Positions 8,407 through 14,249 of a stretch of DNA of 64,000 nt are shown here, one piece after another. The stretch spans positions 1 to 64,000 of the forward strand of contig DAIPYJ010000010.1 in NCBI GenBank assembly GCA_036782775.1, read 5' to 3'. Position 1 is the first letter of the stretch, and every line of letters starts with the position of its first letter. The notes under the pieces are model-generated. The model did no database searches. It was not told the origin of the DNA and saw nothing but the letters and a program-made list of their open reading frames with translations. The stretch is from CF-13 sp036782775 (GTDB lineage: Bacteria > Chloroflexota > Dormibacteria > CF-121). Made by a program: the position numbers and the translations under genes.

Positions 8407-8489
8407 TCGAACCCGGCCGGGTAGGGAATGGACAACCGAGTAATGCCGGAACGGCGCTCTCGATTGCGACGATGCTGCTATCAGTAATA

Positions 8490-8521
8490 CGACTATAGTC
8501 GCTAGCAGAACCCGAATTCAA
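8490..8521 (-). promoter_or_regulatory. Predicted promoter with palindromic operator for the P-type ATPase
   Basis: Read on the minus strand there is TTGAAT (8516-8521), 18 bases, then TATAGT (8492-8497), close to the vegetative -35 and -10 boxes. The -10 lies inside a perfect 12-base palindrome CGACTATAGTCG (8490-8501), flanked by a wider inverted repeat (CTGCTA 8475-8480, TAGCAG 8503-8508). A repressor bound there would block the -10. CGAATTCAA is also directly repeated 15 bases apart at 8513-8537. Prediction only. Confidence 0.45.
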
Positions 8522-8547
8522 ATAACTCGAATTCAACGACCCGCGGG

Positions 8548-8859
8548 TCAGGCGGCTTTGCGGGTCTTGCGGGTCGTAGAGGCGGACCTGGGCGATGCCG
8601 CGCGGCGCCGCTTCGGCGTGGCGCGTCGCGGTGCGCGCTCCAGCTCGTGCAGCTCCGTGCTCAGCTTCTCCAGCCCGGCCTGCAGACCTTCCACCTGGTG
8701 CCGCAAGGCGCCGGCACCCTGGCGCTTGCTGCGCTCCAGGAACCGGGCGAACGCCTTCGACGCCTGACGGGTCGTGATCTTGCTCTGACGGAACCAGTCG
8801 TCCAGCGCGGCGTCGGCCTTGCGCAGCACGGCCTCGACACCTTCGGCTTTGCGGCTCAT
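8548..8859 (-). CDS. Small coiled-coil protein with basic, histone-like tail
   Basis: 103 residues from the ATG at 8857-8859. The middle is a heptad-like coiled coil (RQGAGALRHQVEGLQAGLEKLSTELHELE). The last 30 residues are Arg, Lys, Ser, Ala and Thr rich with short repeats ('PRRATPKRRRAASPRSAS'), typical of non-specific nucleic-acid or phasin-like proteins. A longer reading to 9009 exists but runs through a REP palindrome and is unlikely to be translated. No obvious ribosome binding site. Function unknown; a DNA- or granule-associated role is a guess from composition alone. Confidence 0.55.
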   Translation of the reverse strand: MSRKAEGVEAVLRKADAALDDWFRQSKITTRQASKAFARFLERSKRQGAGALRHQVEGLQAGLEKLSTELHELERAPRRATPKRRRAASPRSASTTRKTRKAA

Positions 8860-8901
8860 GCCAGTGGAACGTCGAGGTCTGCGGTTGCTTGCACAACGTT
8901 T

Positions 8902-8941
8902 TCCCTCCTCCCGGCTCGCGGGGGGAGAGCAGGGTGGGGGG
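8902..8941 (+). repeat. REP-like palindrome, copy 4
   Basis: TCCCTCCTCCCGGCTCGCGGGGGGAGAGCAGGGTGGGGGG, a diverged family member. It lies between the divergently transcribed coiled-coil gene and thioesterase gene. Confidence 0.65.
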
Positions 8942-8962
8942 CTGCGCCGTCCGGACGACACT

Positions 8963-9433
8963 ATGGAGATGAGCGACAGTAAAAAGGCAGCCGACCCCTT
9001 GCGGTACACGCAGACTTGGCCCGTCCGCGGTTACGAGCTGGACAGCCGGGGCCATGTCAATAACGCGGTCTACCTCAGTTGGGCGGAGGAAATCGCGACC
9101 GCCCACGCCGAGGCCGCCGGGTACGGCCGCGCATGGTCGGCGTCTCGTGGCGGCGGATGGGTGATCCGCCACATCGATATCACCTATCACCGGCCGGCCG
9201 TCTACGGCGACGAGGTCGAGGTCACGGTCCAGGTCGAACTGGTCAGGGGCGTGCGCGGAATCCGGCGCACCACGATGCGACGGACCTCTGATGGCGAGCT
9301 GCTTGCCGACGTCCTGACCGAGTGGGTCTGGGTGCGACTGAGCGACGGGCGGCCGACGCCGGTGCCCAAAGAATTGGTCGAGCTCGCCGCCTCGGTGACC
9401 GCCGCTACGCTGGCGAAGCGCCCGCGGCGCTGA
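8963..9433 (+). CDS. Acyl-CoA thioesterase, 4-hydroxybenzoyl-CoA thioesterase (hotdog) family
   Basis: 156 residues from ATG 8963 (a second ATG at 8969 is possible). 'YELDSRGHVNNAVYLSWAEE' at about residues 22-41 is the 4HBT signature, with the catalytic Asp and the GHVNN loop; 'DITYHRPAVYGDEVEVTVQVE' is the second conserved strand pair. Single-hotdog thioesterases hydrolyse acyl-CoA or acyl-ACP in the cytoplasm. The upstream frame is open only because it reads through the REP element, so the longer version is rejected. The gene converges on and overlaps the thioredoxin-like gene by 29 bases. Substrate unknown; a benzoate-CoA-ligase-like gene lies 5 kb away. Confidence 0.9.
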   Translation: MEMSDSKKAADPLRYTQTWPVRGYELDSRGHVNNAVYLSWAEEIATAHAEAAGYGRAWSASRGGGWVIRHIDITYHRPAVYGDEVEVTVQVELVRGVRGIRRTTMRRTSDGELLADVLTEWVWVRLSDGRPTPVPKELVELAASVTAATLAKRPRR

Positions 9434-9839
9434 GCTGAGCCCGAAGCCGGGCCGCGCTCGCGAAGCCCTGGTTGACCGCGCTGACCGATCCGTTTGGACC
9501 GAGCACCGCCGTGCTCGGCGCGGTCAGGATACTGAAGGCGCGGGCCGCCTCCGGACGATGGGCGATATCGACGTGAACGACGCGCAGCGCATCTCGGTAC
9601 TCGGCTTGGACCACCTCGACCGCCGGATGCTGCGCCGTGCGGCAGGCGACGCATAGGGGCGCGGAGAAGACGACCAGACCCGGACGGCCATCGGGGGCCT
9701 GGCCGAGCGCCGACCACACGGCGGCCGCGGGTTCCCGACGTAGGTTTGCCGCGCGCCGTGCCAACCATGCGCGGATCGCTGCCGACACGATGGTGACGAG
9801 GCCGGCGAGCGCGACCAGCAGCAAGACTCGCTGGAACAT
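9405..9839 (-). CDS. Membrane-anchored thioredoxin-like protein
   Basis: 144 residues from the ATG at 9837-9839, two bases after the stop of the gene before it (coupled translation). One N-terminal membrane helix (VLLLVALAGLVTIVSAAI), then a thioredoxin fold with 'LVVFSAPLCVACRTAQ': the redox pair is C63 and C66 in CVAC. The cis-Pro region is 'TAPSTAVLGPNG', typical for the fold. It probably faces outward and handles protein disulfides together with the DUF4395 protein. The first 18 codons of the longer frame lack support and overlap the neighbour. Confidence 0.85.
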   Translation of the reverse strand: MFQRVLLLVALAGLVTIVSAAIRAWLARRAANLRREPAAAVWSALGQAPDGRPGLVVFSAPLCVACRTAQHPAVEVVQAEYRDALRVVHVDIAHRPEAARAFSILTAPSTAVLGPNGSVSAVNQGFASAARLRAQLSAAGASPA

Positions 9840-9841
9840 GG

Positions 9842-10297
9842 TCACGCCGGCGGAAGCAGGCCTCGGCGGTCGAGCTGCGCGACCATGAAGCACAGCGCGC
9901 AGAAGTCGAGCGCCGCGTCGAGTGCGACCATCACGGCGATCGGCAGGGTAAGGATCCAGGCAAGCACCGGGTTGCCGATCAGCATCGCCGCCGCCGCGAG
10001 CAGCCAGATGGCGCCACCAATCACGCGCGCGATCCGGCGAGTTTCATGATCTTCCTGAACCTCGTCACGTTTCAGCCAGCCGGCTGGCTCGAAGACTCGC
10101 CAGACGAGCTGGCGGACGACGTCGGCCGGCCACCAGAAACGGCCCACCAGCATGACGACCCCAGCAATCGCCAGCAGGGCGGCGCCAAGCAGACCGCTGA
10201 ACACGAGTCCGCCGAGCACGAGCACGACCATCGCCCACTGGTGCGCCTTGCGGGCGGTGCGGTCGAAGACTGGAAGCTCCGTAATTTGGACAGCCAT
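9842..10297 (-). CDS. DUF4395 membrane protein
   Basis: 151 residues with about four membrane helices and the family ending 'ALDAALDFCALCFMV', whose CxxC sits at the membrane surface. DUF4395 proteins are regularly paired with a thioredoxin-like protein, as here (gap of two bases). The pairing and paired CxxC motifs suggest a membrane disulfide exchange unit, possibly a simple electron conduit to the outside; that role is inference. The start ATG lies shortly after an AT-rich stretch (10298-10330) that may contain the promoter. Confidence 0.85.
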   Translation of the reverse strand: MAVQITELPVFDRTARKAHQWAMVVLVLGGLVFSGLLGAALLAIAGVVMLVGRFWWPADVVRQLVWRVFEPAGWLKRDEVQEDHETRRIARVIGGAIWLLAAAAMLIGNPVLAWILTLPIAVMVALDAALDFCALCFMVAQLDRRGLLPPA

Positions 10298-10384
10298 AAG
10301 TTGATTATCTAGATCGACAAACTCAAGAATTCGAGACCGCCAGTCTACGAAGTGCGAAGGATCCCAGTCAAGCTCGAATCAGGC

Positions 10385-10969
10385 TTACGCGGCGCGCGCG
10401 ACCAGGATGCCGCCCGGTGTGGCGAGCGCGGTTTGCAGGCTCGACGCCGGAGTGAGCCGACGGTGTTGCGCCTGCTCCCGAAGAAAGGCCATCACCCATT
10501 TGGCGAACTCGGCCGGATCGAAGGCGTATTCGTGCCATTTGTCGTGAGACCGAGCATCCATACTGGCGACGAAGTTGTAGTAGATGAGGTTGCCGACGCG
10601 CTTGTGGAGCGCCTCGCGGTGCACGACCTCCGAAGGGACAAAGAATACGGGCGGCCGGTAGACCAGCGCCTTGGTGTCGAGATAGCCGAAGAAATAGAAG
10701 AAGAATGGATCGCTGATCAGGCGATTCGCCTTGACCACGAACCGCTTCTGCAGCCGCTGAATGCTGCCGTGGCGGTAGAGGACGTGCGCAGCTTTGACCT
10801 GGATCGCCAGGCTCAACCGGAAGTGCTCCTTGAGGTGAGTTTCGATGTCCCGGCGCTCGTCGTCGCTCATCGGCAGCAAGCATTCCAGCCGGCCCTGGCT
10901 GAGAAAGGTCAGAATCATGCCGACTGCCATCTCCGAGAATTTGCTGAACTGGACGTCGCTCAGGGCCAT
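10385..10969 (-). CDS. Hypothetical protein, unknown family
   Basis: 194 residues from the ATG at 10967-10969; the frame is open to 11098 but the extra N terminus (Pro and Arg rich) overlaps the small plus-strand membrane gene and looks non-coding. The protein is alpha-beta mixed, with 'RRDIETHLKEHFRLSLAIQVKAAHVLY', 'SDPFFFYFFGYLDTKALVYRPPVFFVPS' and 'HDKWHEYAFDPAEFAKWVM'. The 'QVKAA' strand followed by an aromatic strand is faintly like restriction-endonuclease-fold DUF4365 proteins, but I cannot confirm catalytic residues. Stands alone, no clear Shine-Dalgarno. Confidence 0.6.
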   Translation of the reverse strand: MALSDVQFSKFSEMAVGMILTFLSQGRLECLLPMSDDERRDIETHLKEHFRLSLAIQVKAAHVLYRHGSIQRLQKRFVVKANRLISDPFFFYFFGYLDTKALVYRPPVFFVPSEVVHREALHKRVGNLIYYNFVASMDARSHDKWHEYAFDPAEFAKWVMAFLREQAQHRRLTPASSLQTALATPGGILVARAA

Positions 10970-11021
10970 TGCTGAATAACGCGGCTGGCGCGATGGCTTT
11001 GCGGCGGGGAACAATGGCGGT

Positions 11022-11201
11022 ATGAACCCCCGCGTACGACGATGGGTGATCCCGATCGGCGGGGGCGTGCTGGCCGCCTTCCTGATCGTGATCGGCACGC
11101 CTCATGTGGTCTGGCCGCTCCGAGTGGCCCTGGCCATCATCGCGTTCCTCTACGTAGCGGGGCAGTCGGCCGCCTACCTCTGGACGTCAGATCAGGGCTG
11201 A
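11022..11201 (+). CDS. Small two-helix membrane protein
   Basis: A 59-codon frame starting MNPRVRRWVIPIGGGV and ending WTSDQG. Two hydrophobic helices (about residues 8-24, VIPIGGGVLAAFLIVIG, and 31-51, VALAIIAFLYVAGQSAAYLW) separated by 'TPHVVWPLR', with a positively charged N terminus. Codon use is strongly GC3-biased like real genes here. It has only a weak GGCGG before the ATG. A REP copy follows its stop by nine bases. No family recognised; similar tiny membrane proteins are common in actinobacteria and relatives. Confidence 0.5.
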   Translation: MNPRVRRWVIPIGGGVLAAFLIVIGTPHVVWPLRVALAIIAFLYVAGQSAAYLWTSDQG

Positions 11202-11210
11202 CAACCAGTC

Positions 11211-11250
11211 ACCCTCTCCCCACTTGGGGGGAGAGGGTCGGGATGAGGGG
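11211..11250 (+). repeat. REP-like palindrome, copy 5
   Basis: ACCCTCTCCCCACTTGGGGGGAGAGGGTCGGGATGAGGGG. Its tail ends four bases before the GTG chosen for the nucleotidyltransferase, so its GAGGGG may serve as that gene's ribosome binding site. Confidence 0.8.
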
Positions 11251-11253
11251 TTC

Positions 11254-11910
11254 GTGCTCAAACCCTACAATTCGACTATCGTCAAGCGTGACATCGTGCG
11301 CATCAAGCAGGAAGAGGCCGCTGCCGATGCCGCCTTCAATCGCGTTCTCAAAGAGGCGGTCAGCACGGTCGGAGCGGCTGGCTACCGATTCCTGGTGCTC
11401 GGCGGACTGGCGTCATCCCTCGTCGGCCGGCCTCGCTGGACGCACGATATCGATTTCCTCGTCCGCCCCGACGACGCCGCCGGTGTCCTTCGCGTCCTCC
11501 GAGAAACCGGGTTCGAGACCGAGGAGACCGATCCGGTCTGGCTCTACAAGGCGTTCAAGCAGGACGTCATGGTCGACGTCATCTTCATGGTCACCGGGGG
11601 CATCTATCTCGACCAGGAAATGGAGCAGCGGGCTGTGCTCCGCGATTACGACGGGATCGCGATTCGCATTCCCAGTGCGGAGGACCAGGTCGTGATCAAG
11701 GCGATCGTTCACCGCGAGGAGACATCACGCCACTGGTTTGACGCGCTGGCCATCCTCGGTCGCGCCGAGCTCGAGTGGGAATACCTGCTCCATCGTGCCC
11801 GGCTGGGCGCCCGGAGGGTGCTCGCGCTCCTGATCTACGCCCAGTCGAGCGACATCCTGATCCCGAGCTGGGTCATCCGGCGCCTGTATGAGGAGGTGTA
11901 CGCGCCATGA
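11254..11910 (+). CDS. Nucleotidyltransferase-fold protein (DUF6036/AbiEii-like)
   Basis: 218 residues from GTG 11254; GTG 11296 is an alternative. The core 'YRFLVLGGLASSLVGRPRWTHDIDFLVRPDD' gives the nucleotidyltransferase signature: GG, S, then D-x-D (DID), with a third acidic residue later in 'DVMVDVIFMV'. The C terminus is helical. Such minimal nucleotidyltransferases include AbiEii-type toxins and enzymes of unknown substrate. No antitoxin partner is visible: the next gene, overlapping by ATGA, is a BON-domain protein followed by a phosphoesterase. The longer open frame (from 11224) starts inside a REP palindrome and is rejected. Confidence 0.75.
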   Translation: MLKPYNSTIVKRDIVRIKQEEAAADAAFNRVLKEAVSTVGAAGYRFLVLGGLASSLVGRPRWTHDIDFLVRPDDAAGVLRVLRETGFETEETDPVWLYKAFKQDVMVDVIFMVTGGIYLDQEMEQRAVLRDYDGIAIRIPSAEDQVVIKAIVHREETSRHWFDALAILGRAELEWEYLLHRARLGARRVLALLIYAQSSDILIPSWVIRRLYEEVYAP

Positions 11911-12158
11911 GCGCCCGTCCGGATTACGTCCACGAGAACATCCGGGAGCGACTGATTCATGACCCGCGCGTCGCCGAACAGGACTTGACCGTCGAGGTAG
12001 AACGCGATCGCGTCGTGCTGGGAGGAAACGTCGCAACGTCCCAGATTCGAGAGCGCATCAGTGAAGTGGCCCACGAGCTGCTTCCCGGCTACGAGATCGT
12101 GAACCAAACCGAGGTGGTCCCCAGCGACGAGCCGGAGGGCGAGGAGCCGGTCGCATGA
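11907..12158 (+). CDS. BON-domain protein
   Basis: 83 residues covering one BON domain: 'VHENIRERLIHDPRVAEQDLTVEVERDRVVLGGNVATSQIRERISEVA', with the conserved Gly of the 'V-x-L-x-G-x-V' turn. There is no signal peptide, so unlike OsmY this copy is cytoplasmic. It overlaps both neighbours by four bases (ATGA twice), making a three-gene translationally coupled unit with the nucleotidyltransferase and the phosphoesterase. The usual role of BON domains is lipid or membrane contact; in this context the role is unknown. Confidence 0.85.
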   Translation: MSARPDYVHENIRERLIHDPRVAEQDLTVEVERDRVVLGGNVATSQIRERISEVAHELLPGYEIVNQTEVVPSDEPEGEEPVA

Positions 12159-12937
12159 TTCGGATTGCAGCCGTTGGCGACCTTCACTACGGCGTCGGCT
12201 CGGCCGACATCCTGCGCCCGAGCTTGCAAAATCTGCCCGAGCGCGCGGACCTGCTCGTGCTCGCCGGCGACTTGACCCGCTGCGGAGGCACCGAAGAAAT
12301 CGAGGTCCTCGCCAACGACCTGCGAGGGCTCCCTATCCCGGTCGTGGCCGTCCTCGGTAACCACGACTATCAATCCGACCGCGAGGACGATGTTCGTGAT
12401 GTCCTCGAGAGTGCCAGCGTCCGGGTACTCGAGGGTGAGGCGGTGACCCTGAACCTCAACGGCAGTACCGTGGGCGTGGCGGGGACCAAAGGTTTCGGCG
12501 GCGGATTTCGCGGCGCGCACGGGACCGACTTCGGCGAGCCCGAGATGAAGGCCTTCGTCGGCCATACCAAGATGCTGTCGGACCACCTCGAGCGTGCCCT
12601 CACCGGCCTCCGAACCGACTACCGAATCGCGCTCCTCCATTACTCGCCAATCGAGGCCACGCTCGAAGGCGAGCGATTGGAGATCTATCCCTTTCTCGGC
12701 AGTTACCTGCTCGCCCAGGCGATCGACAACGTGGGTGCCGACATCGTCTTCCATGGGCACGCGCACCACGGCACGGAGAAGGGCCGCACCCCGGCTGGCA
12801 TTCCGGTTCGCAACGTGGCGCAGCCGGTGATCCGCCACGCCTACAAGGTGTATACCCTCGGCGCTGAATCGCCCGTCCGGCGCGAATCGAGCGAAGACCA
12901 GGTTGAAGCGTTGGAGGTAGCCGGCCGCTCGGAATAG
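12155..12937 (+). CDS. Calcineurin-like metallophosphoesterase
   Basis: 260 residues with all the metal-ligand motifs in order: 'AVGDLHYG' (residues 5-12), 'LAGDLTRCG', 'VLGNHDYQ', 'HYSP' and near the end 'FHGHAHHG'. This is the dinuclear-metal phosphoesterase fold. Proteins of this length and layout include cAMP-type phosphodiesterases and phosphatases of unknown substrate. It is the last gene of the coupled trio with the nucleotidyltransferase and BON protein, so it may hydrolyse a nucleotide product made by the first gene; that is inference. Confidence 0.9.
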   Translation: MIRIAAVGDLHYGVGSADILRPSLQNLPERADLLVLAGDLTRCGGTEEIEVLANDLRGLPIPVVAVLGNHDYQSDREDDVRDVLESASVRVLEGEAVTLNLNGSTVGVAGTKGFGGGFRGAHGTDFGEPEMKAFVGHTKMLSDHLERALTGLRTDYRIALLHYSPIEATLEGERLEIYPFLGSYLLAQAIDNVGADIVFHGHAHHGTEKGRTPAGIPVRNVAQPVIRHAYKVYTLGAESPVRRESSEDQVEALEVAGRSE

Positions 12938-13041
12938 CCCTCGGTATCCTTGCGCAACTGAATCCTCGTACGCCGCTCAGCGACGGGTATCGCGAAGCAC
13001 CTTATTGGTGGGATCATGCCGCGCCGGCTCGCCCGGCTGCC

Positions 13042-14244
13042 GTGCCGCTGCCGTCCGAGGTCGATGCCGTCATCGTCGGCGGCGGCTATACCGGCCTGAT
13101 GGCGGCGGCGCGCCTCGCCGGGCGCGGGCGAGCCGTCGCCGTGCTCGAGCAGCACGAGCCTGGTTGGGGAGCGAGCAGCCGCAACGGCGGTATGGTGCAC
13201 CCCGGCTTCAAGGTCGGCATTCACGCGCTCGTCGATCGATACGGCGAAACCGGCAGCGAGCTCTACCGTGCGTCGCTCGATGCCTTCGACCTGGTCGAGC
13301 GAACCATCGCTGAGAACCGGATCGACTGTGACTACACGCGCTCAGGCCACGTCACGCTCGCCTATCGAGCCAGTCACATGAAGGACCTGGCGGCCGCGGC
13401 CGACCTCATGGAGGGGCGTTTCGGGCTCGAGGTGAAACTGCTGGACGCCGCCGCCCTGGCAGGCGAGGTCGGATCGTCGAGCCATCACGGCGGCCTGCTC
13501 ATGAAAAAGAGCGGTGGCCTCCATCCGGCGAAGTACCTCGCGGGTCTGGCGCGGCTGGCCGGCGACCAGGGCGCCCATATTTCTGGCGGCGTGGCAGCGA
13601 CCGCGATCGAGCGCGGTCGCCGGGGTGGCTTCCTGGTCAAGACCGAGGACACGGCGATCGCGTGCCGCGACGTCCTGCTGGCCACCAACGGCTACAGCGA
13701 CGGTCTGGTCCCGCAGGTTCGCCGGCGAATCATTCCCCTGGGGAGCTACATGATCGCGACCGAGCCGATGCGCGCCGACCTCGCCGATCAGACGATCCCG
13801 CGTCGCCGGATGCTCTTCGATACCAAGAATTTCCTCTACTACTGGCGCATCGCGCCGGACAATCGGATGCTCTTCGGTGGCCGGGCCAGCTTTGCGCCGA
13901 CCACCATCTCGCGCGCGCGCGACTGGCTTTATGCCGCGATGGTTCGCGTCCACCCTCAGTTGAACGGACTGCGCGTCGAGCGCGCCTGGGGCGGCCAGCT
14001 TGGCTTCACCTTCGACCGGATGCCGCACATCGGCCGCGTCAATGGCGTCACCTATGCGATGGGCTACTGCGGGACCGGCGTGGCGATGTCCACCTACTTC
14101 GGCCAGCTGGCGGCCGATTGGATTGCGGGTGATGACCTCCCGACCTGCTGGGAACGCTCCTTCCCCACCGTCCCCCTCTATCGCGAGAAACCCTGGTTCT
14201 TGCGGCCGACCGGCTGGTATTACGGCCTACGAGATCGGCTCTAG
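13042..14244 (+). CDS. FAD-dependent oxidoreductase (DAO family, PuuB-like)
   Basis: 400 residues from GTG 13042. The Rossmann FAD motif is 'VIVGGGYTGLMAAARLAGRG', followed by 'EPGWGASSRNGGMVHPGFK', the flavin-contact segment typical of gamma-glutamylputrescine oxidase and glycine-oxidase-like enzymes, and C-terminal 'YAMGYCGTGVAMSTYFG'. The frame stays open upstream and codes 'LNPRTPLSDGYREAPYWWDHAAP', which looks like the natural N terminus of this family, yet no ATG, GTG or TTG precedes it closely; CTG at 12958-12960 is a candidate. So the listed start probably cuts about 28 residues. Substrate (an amine or amino acid) unknown. Confidence 0.85.
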   Translation: MPLPSEVDAVIVGGGYTGLMAAARLAGRGRAVAVLEQHEPGWGASSRNGGMVHPGFKVGIHALVDRYGETGSELYRASLDAFDLVERTIAENRIDCDYTRSGHVTLAYRASHMKDLAAAADLMEGRFGLEVKLLDAAALAGEVGSSSHHGGLLMKKSGGLHPAKYLAGLARLAGDQGAHISGGVAATAIERGRRGGFLVKTEDTAIACRDVLLATNGYSDGLVPQVRRRIIPLGSYMIATEPMRADLADQTIPRRRMLFDTKNFLYYWRIAPDNRMLFGGRASFAPTTISRARDWLYAAMVRVHPQLNGLRVERAWGGQLGFTFDRMPHIGRVNGVTYAMGYCGTGVAMSTYFGQLAADWIAGDDLPTCWERSFPTVPLYREKPWFLRPTGWYYGLRDRL

Positions 14245-14249
14245 CTGTT

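Noticed and set aside
8819..8962. A longer thioesterase start and a longer coiled-coil protein in the region 8819-9009
   Set aside because: Both extensions run through the REP palindrome and have no conserved sequence.
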